From NCBI GenBank assembly GCA_964019425.1, contig OZ025845.1, forward strand, positions 496,001 through 560,000: a stretch of 64,000 nt of DNA. The letters are read 5' to 3'. Origin of the DNA: Flectonema sp. DT1601. Taxonomy: Eukaryota; Euglenozoa; Diplonemea; Diplonemida; Diplonemidae. The position numbers and the translations under genes are program-made. Below, piece after piece: positions 54,984 to 64,000 of this stretch. Position 1 is the stretch's first letter; each line of letters starts with the position of its first letter. Below the pieces are notes generated by a model, which did no database searches, was not told where the DNA came from, and saw only the letters and a list, made by a program, of their open reading frames with translations.

Positions 54984-55306
54984 GCTGTTGCTCTTGGCTG
55001 GCGTTTGAGAATATAAGGGAAAGAAAAGAAAAAAACTAGAATTCAGGTTTAGGAAAAAAAAAAAAAAAAATCAAGATTAATTGACAAGGGGGTACCTCAG
55101 GGCTTGAGGTAGGGAGAAAAAAAAAAAAAAAAAAAAGGGAAGAAAGAACAAGAAAGAAGAGCATTGGGTAATGCTCTGGTTCTGTATTGCAGCTATTGGG
55201 GTGTTTTTTTTTTTGGTTTTGTTTTTTTTTCTTCTTATTATTCATTCACTTCAGAAAGAACAAAAAAAAAAAAAAAATATTCCAACGAAATTATGGAAAC
55301 TAATTA
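54984..55306. other. Intergenic
   Basis: A-rich tracts and a short inverted pair (GGTACCTCAGGGCTTGAGGT). An acceptor (CACTTCAG) ends at 55254. A 4-codon upstream ORF precedes the next start. Confidence 0.45.
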
Positions 55307-57043
55307 ATGTCAGAAGAAGAGAACGTCAGAGGGTTCAGAGGGATTTTTAAAGGTCCCCCTTCACGGGAGGGATCTGTCGGTAGATTACCGAAACCTCCAC
55401 CTCCACTTCCAACTCCAGCAATAAAGGAACCACCTCGAAGGAAAGACAGTTTGGAAACAGAACCAAAACCAGATCTCTCTGGTGTACTAATTGGTACAAA
55501 GGGTCACTTACCACAACCTGGTTCTCCTGACTGTAGCTCTGATCAGGCATCTCCAACTGCGACGTCAGGTGATCGTTCATTTCAATCTTTCTTATCAAGA
55601 CTTGGATGTACGACTACAACTGTTGGGAGTACCCCTCGAAGTCCTGTTCAACGCCAACAACTTCTTGGGAGTCCAATTAAGAAAAATGATAATAAGTTCC
55701 CTGAGTCTACAGAACAAGATAAAGACCCGGCATTGGATAAGAAAAGAGTTAGAAAAACTACTAAACAAACAACTGCTCCACAGAAATCACCGCAGTCAAT
55801 ATCACCACCAACAAGGAATAGTTCCATTACGAGAATTAAAAGAGAGACCAGTAGTCCGAAGAAGAGAACCAGTCTTAGCAGATCACCTTCTCCAAGAGTG
55901 TCTCCAAGAGGAGTGTCTCCAAGAAAAGTGTCTCCAAGAGGAGGTAGTCGATCATCGACTCCGTCTCCATCACCATTTCCGTCTCATTATACTCCAACAC
56001 CGACATCAGTTCAGACGAGTAGGACAGTCACTCCAATTAGAGCTGTTAGGAAATCACCGAGGAACACGTCGAAGAGTTCAGCTTACAAACAAACTTATGT
56101 CTCACCGTCACCGTTGGAAACAACTCCTCGCTGGACTGGTGATCTCACTCCGTGGAGGGACAGGAAACTAAAACAGAAGAAATCTAAAGAACTGACCACA
56201 CAGACGCAGAGCAACAGCAGTGAATCAATCAGAAAGACTCCAAGAAGAAGAGAACAATCAAATCATCAAAGAAGAACAGCAACACCAGTATCAAGTGGGT
56301 ATTCACCAAGGAGGAGTGTGTCAAGACCATCTGGTTACATGGATTGCTCAAAGGTTAAATGGCAACAACATGATGGTGTTTGGGAAGACTCATTATGCAA
56401 TGGAAGAGGTAGAACATCTTCGATGGTATCAACAAAGCAATCCAGTCCTTGGAGGGCTTCTCTACCAGAGAGATCAAAGAGCCCTTGGAGAGAAGATTTA
56501 GAAGAAATAAATTCGACTCCGAAGACCGTCTGTCCCATATCAGGTCTTTCATACCACGATAATACGATGTTTCAATCGAGACGAGAACATGTTATGAACG
56601 CGTTGGATAGGTATAATATTCCAAACCATTTGTTGTCTTTTAACACTTTCTCTGGATCGGGTAACAGCGATTATCGAAATGAAGAAGCTGAAAGGTGTTC
56701 TCGAAAATGGCTAATGGAAACTTTAAATTGGGCAACAGAAACGGAAGGTGATAAACTAAAAGAAGAAATCATTGACACTTGGAGGACTTCTCTCGATTCA
56801 GAAGTCATTTGGAAAGATCAGATCATCACTCCTGTGATTCCCACAATCGCATCTGATGCAGAAGTTTTTTCATCACATTTCGTTCGATACCATCCAACAG
56901 TTCCGGAGGCTACGACTGTTCGAACTCACAGGTCTTGTCACGTTGGATGTATCAGAATGGCTTCTCTATCACCCCATCAGACCTATACTTATAATCCACT
57001 CCAAGGACTGGCCCACTTGAGTGATCGTTTTTCACATTCGTAA
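55307..57043 (+). CDS. Disordered Ser/Pro/Arg-rich protein, not recognised
   Basis: 578 residues, no intron. The first ~380 residues are low-complexity and basic. They have polyPro (RLPKPPPPLPTP), an SPRVSPRGVSPRKVSPRGGS repeat and many SP/TP sites, so phosphorylation by proline-directed kinases and microtubule binding are plausible inferences. The last ~190 residues look folded (CPISGLSYHDNTMFQSRREH, WLMETLNWATETEGD) and end with a Cys/His-containing segment (HRSCHVGCIRMASLSP). No family is recognised. The ATG is 52 nt after an acceptor. Confidence 0.6.
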   Translation: MSEEENVRGFRGIFKGPPSREGSVGRLPKPPPPLPTPAIKEPPRRKDSLETEPKPDLSGVLIGTKGHLPQPGSPDCSSDQASPTATSGDRSFQSFLSRLGCTTTTVGSTPRSPVQRQQLLGSPIKKNDNKFPESTEQDKDPALDKKRVRKTTKQTTAPQKSPQSISPPTRNSSITRIKRETSSPKKRTSLSRSPSPRVSPRGVSPRKVSPRGGSRSSTPSPSPFPSHYTPTPTSVQTSRTVTPIRAVRKSPRNTSKSSAYKQTYVSPSPLETTPRWTGDLTPWRDRKLKQKKSKELTTQTQSNSSESIRKTPRRREQSNHQRRTATPVSSGYSPRRSVSRPSGYMDCSKVKWQQHDGVWEDSLCNGRGRTSSMVSTKQSSPWRASLPERSKSPWREDLEEINSTPKTVCPISGLSYHDNTMFQSRREHVMNALDRYNIPNHLLSFNTFSGSGNSDYRNEEAERCSRKWLMETLNWATETEGDKLKEEIIDTWRTSLDSEVIWKDQIITPVIPTIASDAEVFSSHFVRYHPTVPEATTVRTHRSCHVGCIRMASLSPHQTYTYNPLQGLAHLSDRFSHS

Positions 57044-57658
57044 GCATGGGTCGGAATTGAGAAGTTCGATGTTGGTTTGTTATGTGTTTGGTTTTCTTTT
57101 TTAAAAAAAAGAATAAAAAAAAAATATGAATGTACGCTGTATTTATAACTTATGTTCAGTTATCAGTTTGTTTCTTTTGAGTTGTGGGCGTTTTTGCTGT
57201 TGTAAATTCTTTTTTGTTTGTACCGCCGTAGTCGGAGAAGAAACTATTCAGATTGAAAAGCCGATATTTCTTATGGCCGCCATACGAATGATTTATTTTT
57301 TCCTCCCGTGCGACAGGATTCTGTCTGTATTCAACGAAATATAAGGCTAATCTGAGATGGTTTTTTTTTTGTTTTGGTTATCCTCTTCTGATTTTTTTTG
57401 AAGAAGAAAAAAAAACAAAAGAAAAAAAAAAAAAGCCAAAATAGATTTGTTTTTTTTTCTTCTTCCTCGGTCTCTCTTTCTGTCTCTTTCTGTTCAATAT
57501 GAGGATGTCACTGTACCCAAGAAAAAAAAAAAAAAAAAAAAAAAAAAAGAAATGAAAGAAAACATGTTCTATGAACTGTCGTTTGTATTTTTCTTATTTC
57601 TCTGATTATATCAATTTAAAACTCTCATTTTGTTTTTTCCCCCCAACTACTCAGGATT
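57044..57658. other. Intergenic with a hairpin-element copy
   Basis: The ~130-nt element lies at 57217-57362. The rest is T/A-rich, with an A28-type run at 57523-57549 and an acceptor (CAACTACTCAG, 57654) only 4 nt before the RPB3 ATG. Confidence 0.5.
57217..57362 (+). mobile_element. ~145-nt hairpin element (intergenic copy)
   Basis: GTACCGCCGTAGTCGGAGAA, GAAACTATTCAGATTGAAAA, then a longer variable middle, and ATTCAACGAAATATAAGGCT followed by AATCTGAGATGG. The 5' hairpin has one changed base in the loop-closing region relative to the RPL8 copy. Confidence 0.7.
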
Positions 57659-59090
57659 ATGTCATCAGCAAATTTCAGTGGGTCAGCTACCCACACGGGC
57701 ACCCACACATCGGGTGGTCGATCAGTAAGTCGGAAAGATAGAAGCGGAGTAGATGCATGTGTTGAGTTGGAATGTTCTCAAGGAAAGGACCTTAATATAA
57801 AAATATTAGAAAAGTCTGAGGACCATTTGAAATTTAGATGCACCACAGATGCGAGTTTAGCAAATGCTCTAAGACGAGTAATGTTAGCGGAGGTACCAAT
57901 CTTGGCAATCGACACAGTTGAAGTTCAGCAGAACGACTCTGTACTTCACGATGAGATGCTTGTTCATAGAATAGGTCTAATTCCTATTCAAACATATGTT
58001 GGTCATAATCCAAAATCAAGACAGTCGATAGCCAGGAAATTAGTAGCTCCTCGAGACTGCACGTGTGATAGTAATTGTGATAAGTGTTCAGTAATATTCT
58101 CACTCACTGCTAGATGTACTGACGCATCAAGGATGACTGTGACTTCTCATCATTTAACAAATGAAATGAGTATCGATGATGTTGGATATCAAGTCGAACC
58201 TGTTCACACTCCGAATTCAAAAGACACATACCCAATTGTAATCGTTGAGTTAGCGAGAGGTCAGGAAATCCGTCTTCGGTGTATCGCACGTGTCGGAATT
58301 GGAAAAGAACACGCTCGGTGGAATCCAACCTGCACCATAGCAATGCAGTTCACTCCTCAAATCACTCTTAATGAAAAAGCTTTCGCTGAACTTGCCCAGT
58401 CTGACAAGGCGAAATGGATTAGATTTTGTCCTAGAAAGGTGTACTCATTCGATCCAACTCGTAACAGAGTTGAACTAAATCCAAACAATGTAAATAAATG
58501 TTTTTTCTGTGATGAGTGTATGACTGTTGCTCAAGAACCCTTTGGTTCATTTAAGGGTAAGAAACAACTCGTGTCTGTTCGCAAGAAGCAGGATAAAGCT
58601 GGAAGGTATGATCGTACAACCACCTGTTATATAGGAATTGGGTGTTTTTAAAAGAAAAAAAAAAAAATAAAAAAATAAACAGATATGAATTTATCTTCGT
58701 GGTTGAAACAACGGGATGCATGACTCCAGCGGAGTTGGTCAGCGATTCGATCACGGTACTTTATGAAAAAATAGCAGACGTTAGACAATGTTTAAATGTA
58801 AATCTGACTAATCAAAATCGTCAAAACGAAATCAGAGGACTCACAACTTCTGATGGCGGACTCGCAGCAGACATGTCGATGTCACCTCATTCAATGTCTG
58901 GTACTGGAGGGGTTAGGTATGAGTTTTTTCGACATCATTTTTTTTTTTAAAAAAAATCAAAAAAAAAACAACCAAAAAAAAAAAAAAAAAAAAAAACAGT
59001 CCTGCTGGAAGCAGTCTGAGTGTATCCTCATCTCACGCTTCTCACAGTTTGAGTGCCGTATCGCAGAGTGATGAGATCCCCTGGGCATAG
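57659..59090 (+). CDS. POLR2C: RNA polymerase II subunit RPB3
   Basis: Exons 57659-58605, 58683-58916 and 59000-59090 encode 423 residues. The alpha-type dimerisation domain reads LANALRRVMLAEVPILAIDT, and HDEMLVHRIGLIPIQ is the classic RPB3 block. A Cys cluster (DCTCDSNCDKCSV) corresponds to the RPB3 zinc site. The helix after the second domain reads YEFIFVVETTGCMTPAELVS. RPB3 pairs with RPB11 to nucleate Pol II assembly. The protein is about 150 residues longer than the human one: a Gly/Thr/Ser-rich N-terminal extension of about 30, an insertion with NKCFFCDECM (about 281-290), and a Ser-rich C-terminal tail. Both introns begin GTATGA. Confidence 0.92.
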
Positions 59091-59411
59091 AATCTTAAAA
59101 AGGGGTTTAGAGTGTACCAGTTTTGCAGACAATTGACCTGAGGATCTTCAGTAACAAAAAGTTCAAAAAAAAAAAATTTTTTTTTCATTATTGCTCTCCT
59201 GAACAACAACAGACGGAGGAAAAAAAAGAAATTTTTTTCTGAAATCACGTTTGTTCACATTCTGAGTACAAAAAAAAAAAAAAAAACCATTCAGATAAAA
59301 GCCTTATATGTTGTTGATTCGGTATTACTGGTGCAGCGGGAAAATAACATTTGAACATTAGTAAGTAGAACGGCTCTTAATCTGAATAGTTTCTTCTCCG
59401 ACTTCGTCGGT

Positions 59412-59447
<36 letters not shown>

Positions 59448-59888
59448 AATTCTTGACTGTTATTGGTTCTTCATCAGTTGTCGTAGTGGATATTATTTTT
59501 ATACAATTTTTTTATTTTTTGCGTTTTATTTTATTTTATTTTTCCAGACCAGGCTTACTAACATGCGTTACAAAAAACGGATTTTTTTTTCCGATTTCTT
59601 TCTTACTGTGTCATTATGTTGATTTTTTTCTTTCTTTTTTTTAACACAGTAAACTCAATTCAGTCTCAATTTGTTGACCATATTAAATGTCAGCTAAATA
59701 GTCATCCTCAACCTGATGAGTACGTAAGACAAAAAAAAAAAAAAAAAAAGGATGCATATGTTTCCCTTTTTTTTCCGTATCTAAGTTCTTAAGTTGGTTC
59801 TGTTTCCACGTTTGTCAAAAAAGTAACTATCACTACAGATATAAATACGAAAAAAAAAAAAAAAAAAACACACATTTTTACATGCCCT
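59091..59888. other. Intergenic with a reverse hairpin-element copy
   Basis: Aside from the element at 59287-59413 (minus) this is homopolymer-rich. An acceptor (ATCACTACAG, 59838) precedes the next gene. A short ORF (ATGCCCTATGGTATCCAG, TGA) overlaps its start. Confidence 0.5.
59287..59413 (-). mobile_element. ~127-nt hairpin element (reverse copy)
   Basis: Read on the minus strand it begins GCACCGACGAAGTCGGAGAA and ends ATAAGGCTTTTATCTGAATGG. It is the closest relative of the RPL8 intron copy: the 5' ~48 nt look identical. It lies between A/T runs. Confidence 0.75.
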
Positions 59889-60383
59889 ATGGTATCCAGT
59901 GAAAGTGACGACTACGCGGATGAGTCCTGTGAGCATTGCGATACGGAAATCCAGAGATTGGGAGCTGAGAATCGAAAGTTAAAAAAACGAATAATCGAAC
60001 TGGAGAATGAAAACAACACCTTCAAAGAGAGAGAACACGAAAGAGCAATTCAAGAAATGGAACAGCGTCCACAGAGGTCTCTTGACGGAGCGTTGAAACT
60101 GAGCATTTCACCGTCGAGAATCAACAGACTGCGCAGGACACTCAATCCTCCTCCTTCTAATCGCAACAAAGATCTATTGGTTCAATCCATGGTCGATGAA
60201 TTACGTAACAAGTTGGGTTATCATATTAAGAAGGTATCTCCTTCTACGTATACTTTAGGTACGTCTTCAAAACATTACATCCTCGCAGTTCACAGTGGAA
60301 GACTCGTAGTAAGGATTGGATGTGGGTATGAGGATATTATTTCATTCTTAGATAGAAGGTCTAAAGTAACAGCAAGGACATAA
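59889..60383 (+). CDS. Coiled-coil protein with C-terminal GAR (Gas2-related) domain
   Basis: 164 residues. The N-terminus is acidic with a CEHC motif, followed by a short coiled coil (EIQRLGAENRKLKKRIIELE) at about residues 18-60. The C-terminal ~65 residues include VDELRNKLGYHIKKVSPSTY, then HYILAVHSGRLVVRIGCGYE and DIISFLDRR. This matches the GAR-domain pattern 'Y..g....v.....VMVRVGGGW..L..FL', a microtubule-binding module of Gas2 and spectraplakins. It lacks the N-terminal CH domain of animal Gas2. The assignment is by motif and is moderately sure. Confidence 0.6.
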   Translation: MVSSESDDYADESCEHCDTEIQRLGAENRKLKKRIIELENENNTFKEREHERAIQEMEQRPQRSLDGALKLSISPSRINRLRRTLNPPPSNRNKDLLVQSMVDELRNKLGYHIKKVSPSTYTLGTSSKHYILAVHSGRLVVRIGCGYEDIISFLDRRSKVTART

Positions 60384-60397
60384 AAGGAATTATTCTC

Positions 60398-60660
60398 CCT
60401 GTCTGTTTGTACACACCGCCCGTCGTTGCTACCGATTGGCTGTGGGAGAGAGCTCTCTGCGGGCTATTTGTACACACCTCTGGTCTGATTGGTATCCGCC
60501 AACCTATCTTGAAGAAGATGGGAAACCTTTTTAACTTGCGTCGTGATGAGGATCGATGATATTGCAATTATTCTCCTTGAATGAGGAATGCCTAGTAGAC
60601 GCAAGTCATCAGCTTGATATCCACCAACACATCTTAAGGAAGACAGGAAGGAAACCATAA
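60398..60660 (+). pseudogene. Rearranged 18S rRNA 3'-domain fragment
   Basis: TTTGTACACACCGCCCGTCG at 60407-60426, followed by TTGCTACCGATTGG, is the near-universal 3' segment of SSU rRNA. A second diverged start (ATTTGTACACACCTCTGGTC) follows at 60467. At 60541-60616 GTGATGAGGATCGATGAT... and GAATGAGGAATGCCTAGTAG, CGCAAGTCATCAGCTTG match the SSU segment that normally lies just upstream of GTACACACC. So the two pieces are in swapped order. A TATCCRCCAACMYATCTTRA unit occurs twice (60491, 60619). It cannot be a functional SSU gene. Confidence 0.75.
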
Positions 60661-60863
60661 GCAGACGTCCTCTGTCGATATTTGAACTGAATTATTTATT
60701 ACTCCCGGAGAGTACTCTCTGTGTGTGCTGAAATAATGAAGAAACTTTCTTTGTTTTACTTTACTTTTCTTTTTTTTTCTTTTTTATATAAGAGGAATAA
60801 TTTCCCCTCGGTTGGAATTATTTCGTTTCCACAGCTGTATTTTGTACCTAACTTTTTTTTTTC

Positions 60864-60894
<31 letters not shown>

Positions 60895-61183
60895 CCCCTT
60901 TCTGTTATTTTTTTTAATAATAATTTCACAGTAATCTGCTTTATGTTACCTGTTGAGTACCATTTTGTGTATTTATTTATTTATGAAAATACTGAAAAAT
61001 AATTTAATCCATCAGTCTCTCTCTTTTCAGCAACTTCTACAACACACACTCTCGAAACCTAAAATAGTTACTTCACAAGGCTACGCTAAGCAATCACAGA
61101 TAGTTCATTGTGTGTCCTTAACAGATTGTTAAATTATATTTGTGTTTTACTCACTCTTCATATTTTCTCAGAAGACATCATAA
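60661..61183. other. Intergenic upstream of the FkbM gene
   Basis: T-rich. At 61085-61138 GCAATCACAGATAGTTCATT and GTGTGTCCTTAACAGATTGT match a repeat at 45266-45318. An acceptor (TTTTCTCAG) ends at 61171. Confidence 0.55.
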
Positions 61184-62470
61184 ATGACTAAGAGATTAAT
61201 TCTACTGGTGGTACCGGTAGCGCTGTTTATCGCACTTGGTGGACTTGGAACTGACAAGAGACAACCAGTGACCGTACGAGTTCCAGCTGATTACACTTCT
61301 CTGACTAACGCTAAGGACATAAACTCAGTATGTAAAGGAGAAACTTGCCATGAGATTCTGTGTGTGAAAAAAGGTGATTCTTGTCAGTTAAAAGAGTGTT
61401 CTGATCACGGAGCAGGAACTTGTCCTGCTGCTATGTGTACTTGGACAAGTGGAGCTTGTGTTAAGCTAGCAAGTGGTCAGTCAACAGCGACTTCACCGCC
61501 TGTGCCGGCAGTACCAACAGCGACTCCACCTCCAGTGCCGGTTGCAGTGCCATCAACGCCTACTCCTACTGCTGCGCCTGTTGCTGCTCAATGTCCTGAT
61601 GGATCAAACCCTGTGAAGTCTCGTACTAGTCATCCATTTCGTCTCTGCCTTCACCCACCTGGTGATATGGTTTCCGACTTCTTTAGAAATACTGGTAACT
61701 GGTATGACTGTGGTTCCCTCACGACATACGTCCTACGCGCTAAGGAGATCACTGGTGGAGATAGAGGTAAGATGGTCGACATTGGTGGAAACATCGGAAC
61801 CTGCACGATGGACGTTGCGAGTGGAGGCACCATCGACGTGACTACCTTCGAACCAGCTCCGAGAAACTATAAAAGAATTCAAGCATCGTTAGCTATTAAC
61901 GAATTTAAGAATGTTAATTTGATCACTGCTGGAGCAGCCTCAAAGAAACACGATGCCCAAGTTGCTCAAGAGGAATTCGGACGTGGAGGTGGTGGTGCCA
62001 ACTACGGAAACAGTGTTGTTGTAAAAACTGACAGCATTGGAGGACCGAGCACTGCTTTATTTCACGGTAGAGCAAGTAAGTGGGTAATGGAAAAGATTTA
62101 TCTTGAAAAGATAGATGACCACGTTAAGCATCACGTTCACTTTATGAAAATGGACTGTCAGGGACACGAGTTGGAAGCATTGCTGGGAGCTAAATCTCTT
62201 TTAGACACTTACGGTGTTGATGTCATCCGTACTGAGTTTGACCCTCCATTCATAGAGTCGAGTGGTCACAAAGGAGAAGAACTACTAACATTCCTACATG
62301 AGCGTGGCTACCACCTCCAAACCGGAAGAGGTTCACAGATCGTTCCAAGCAGCTTCGCTCAGTTCACTGCTGCCGCAACTCGCAGTAGCAGGTCTAGGCA
62401 ACCTGTTCCTGAGGTTTTCGCTATTAATACGAAAACTATTCCTGCTGAAAAGTTCAGCCTATTCAGATAG
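61184..62470 (+). CDS. Membrane-anchored FkbM-family methyltransferase
   Basis: 428 residues, no intron. A signal-anchor (LILLVVPVALFIALGGLG) follows a two-Lys/Arg start. A Cys-rich segment (residues 45-95, with CKGETCHEILC and CPAAMCTWTSGAC) and a Pro/Thr/Ala linker come next. The Rossmann methyltransferase domain has KMVDIGGNIGTCTMDVASGG (SAM motif I), VTTFEPAPRNYKRIQASL and HFMKMDCQGHELEALLGAK, the FkbM 'K.D.qG.E...l.Ga' signature. Family members O-methylate glycans or small molecules. The topology suggests a Golgi or cell-surface enzyme. The ATG is 12 nt after an acceptor. Confidence 0.8.
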   Translation: MTKRLILLVVPVALFIALGGLGTDKRQPVTVRVPADYTSLTNAKDINSVCKGETCHEILCVKKGDSCQLKECSDHGAGTCPAAMCTWTSGACVKLASGQSTATSPPVPAVPTATPPPVPVAVPSTPTPTAAPVAAQCPDGSNPVKSRTSHPFRLCLHPPGDMVSDFFRNTGNWYDCGSLTTYVLRAKEITGGDRGKMVDIGGNIGTCTMDVASGGTIDVTTFEPAPRNYKRIQASLAINEFKNVNLITAGAASKKHDAQVAQEEFGRGGGGANYGNSVVVKTDSIGGPSTALFHGRASKWVMEKIYLEKIDDHVKHHVHFMKMDCQGHELEALLGAKSLLDTYGVDVIRTEFDPPFIESSGHKGEELLTFLHERGYHLQTGRGSQIVPSSFAQFTAAATRSSRSRQPVPEVFAINTKTIPAEKFSLFR

Positions 62471-62974
62471 GAAAAAAAAAAAAAAAAAAAAAAAAAATAT
62501 GATTGAAAAAAAAAAAAGAAGAAAATAATTAAAAAAATTGAATAAGAGAAAGAGAACTGCTTTCTGTCTGTCTGTCTGTTTTTTTTTTTTTTTTTTTTTC
62601 CGTTTTAGGAATTTAGTTCGTTCAACCCCCCGAGACAGAGACAAGAGAGAAATTTTAAAAAAAAAAAAGAGAGAAAAAAAAAAAATAGAAATAAAGAATA
62701 GAAGTCGGTACCAAAAAAAACTAAAATTTTTTTGCATAATCTATTCTTGGAAGTCAGTTCAAGTCGCTGCGGTATATATTTTCGCTTAGTTTTCACTGGG
62801 TTGCGGACCTAATAAGGAAAAAGAAACAAATGAAGAAGAAGCTCGTGGAGATCCTTAATTTATTTCATTATAAGAAACTGACCTCCGAGTCACACGGATT
62901 GCGTTTTGGAGGGGGTAAGACTAAAAACACGCGCCGCATTTCTATTCTTATTTTATTTTATTTTTCTTACTGAA

Positions 62975-63008
<34 letters not shown>

Positions 63009-63460
63009 CCAATTGAAAAATTTTTTTTTTTTTCTTCTTACAAGAAGCTATTTATCATAGTTAACTTCTTAGAATCTTCTTGTGTTGCACTGCTATTAAA
63101 ATAATAAAAAAAAAAAACCAAAAAAAAAAAAAAAAAGACCAGTTATTGTTAATGTGGCGACGTGTTCTTTTTGTCTGACATTCGGTCGCGGGGGAGGATC
63201 TATGAGTGTCTTGCCCCTTTTGAAAAAAAAAAAAAAAAAAAAAAGGATGAAAAAATAAATAGTCATCGCGCGTGTTCGATGAGGAAATTCAGCAGCTTAG
63301 TGTATTAATGTGTTTTGTGTGTTTTTATGTTGATTTATTGGAAATTGCAATTGTTGTTTTTTTTTTCGTTTCCTAGTTTTTTTTTATTCTTATATCTTGA
63401 ATTAGATTTATCATTTTTTTTTTTTAAATTTAGTTTGCAAATCACTACTATACACAAAAA
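62471..63460. other. Intergenic, extreme homopolymer content
   Basis: Several A and T runs of 15-32 nt and a (GTCT)n stretch at about 62564-62580. No gene is seen. An AAATTTAG acceptor ends at 63433. Confidence 0.5.
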
Positions 63461-64000
63461 ATGAGACTTCCAAACAATTGGTTGTGGTTAGAACCGTATG
63501 GAGACTTAATCCCGGGGACACCGTTCCTTCCGATAAAAGTTCCTCTCGATTCGAACTACGATTACCACTTTGACAACTCTTCCATAACAACGAGGAGGTT
63601 CGAACTCATCGACTCAATAAATGAAATAAAATCGTACTACGGTAAGAATATATCAGCGATCGTAGACCTGACAAACACTGACAGATATTATGACAAATCA
63701 ATCGTGTTGAGACTGGGTATTAAACACATAAAACTATCAGTTGAAGGACACAGTGTTCTACCGACACTTGGAGATGTTACGGCTTTCATCAACGAGACTG
63801 CAGAGATAATCAAAAGTGATCCTCATTCCATAATAATAGTTCATTGCACACACGGTTACAATAGAACTGGTTATATGATATGCTCTTATCTGTGTTCGAA
63901 ATTTAATATGTCACCACGTGAGGCTTTGCAAACTTTTCGTAAGCAACGTTCGCCAGGTATCTACAAGGCTTCTTATATTGATGCTCTTCATTTGAGATTT
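63461..64000 (+). CDS. RNGTT: mRNA-capping enzyme, RNA 5'-triphosphatase domain (cut by window end)
   Basis: 180 codons are open to the last base. MRLPNNWLWLEPYG and GTPFLPIKVPLD match the start of animal/plant capping enzymes. The P-loop HCTHGYNRTGYMICSYL holds the catalytic Cys and Arg of the cysteine-phosphatase fold, and RKQRSPGIYKASYIDAL matches the 'aRpPGIYK..Yl..L' block. The domain removes the gamma phosphate of nascent RNA; a guanylyltransferase domain would be expected beyond the window. Fungi and many protists use an unrelated metal-dependent triphosphatase instead, so the type is informative for placement. A stand-alone PIR1-like phosphatase is the alternative. Confidence 0.85.
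   Translation, partial: MRLPNNWLWLEPYGDLIPGTPFLPIKVPLDSNYDYHFDNSSITTRRFELIDSINEIKSYYGKNISAIVDLTNTDRYYDKSIVLRLGIKHIKLSVEGHSVLPTLGDVTAFINETAEIIKSDPHSIIIVHCTHGYNRTGYMICSYLCSKFNMSPREALQTFRKQRSPGIYKASYIDALHLRF

Overview
This is nuclear DNA from a eukaryote, most likely an unidentified AT-rich, flagellated protist. The genes carry short GT-AG introns, and nearly all donors read GTATG. The genome is full of long poly(A)/poly(T) runs and uses a standard stop set, with one UGA read as selenocysteine. From 15.7 kb to the right end every recognisable gene lies on the + strand. Almost every ATG sits 4-52 nt behind a polypyrimidine-AG acceptor. Together these features suggest directional polycistronic transcription with spliced-leader trans-splicing, as in Euglenozoa, dinoflagellates/perkinsids and some animals. 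I cannot fix the lineage: the capping enzyme is of the cysteine-phosphatase (animal/plant) type and the ribosomal proteins are generic eukaryotic.

Region 1 (1-15.6 kb) is a nest of repeats. It holds a 7.1-kb inverted repeat (779-7917) whose arms carry a hairpin-forming AT-rich satellite and a 20-bp minisatellite. One arm is interrupted by a TA-flanked MITE. It also holds two identical 260-bp direct repeats, a zinc-finger fragment (perhaps a LINE) at the left edge, a LINE reverse-transcriptase fragment, a pogo-like transposase fragment, and further dispersed repeat families. The only gene-like unit is an unrecognised two-exon gene (8582-9616).

Region 2 (15.7-28.5 kb) has large single-copy genes: a TPR/Mlp-like nuclear-basket coiled coil (four exons, polyQ), a secreted GH38-like/DUF5054 protein, and a large disordered protein ending in a Mind-bomb-type SH3 repeat that has no in-frame ATG.

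Region 3 (28.8-55 kb) is dominated by tandem duplicates. RPL8/uL2 (2 copies), RPLP2 (3), a ubiquitin-like+LRR protein (2), a 2-Cys peroxiredoxin (2) and the mitochondrial ATP-synthase c subunit (2) have near-identical exons and introns but different flanks, as expected from recent duplication or gene conversion of highly expressed genes. Between them lie a GH27 alpha-galactosidase-like enzyme, a coiled-coil protein, a PP2C phosphatase with an RIIa/DPY30-like N-terminus, a small coiled-coil protein, selenoprotein W and a cilium-type coiled-coil protein.

Region 4 (55-64 kb) has a disordered Ser/Pro-rich protein, RNA polymerase II subunit RPB3, a coiled-coil/GAR (Gas2-related) protein, a rearranged 18S rRNA fragment, a membrane-anchored FkbM methyltransferase and the 5' part of an mRNA-capping enzyme cut by the window end.

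Dispersed intergenic elements also recur. The best is a ~130-nt hairpin element present in one RPL8 copy's intron and absent from the other.
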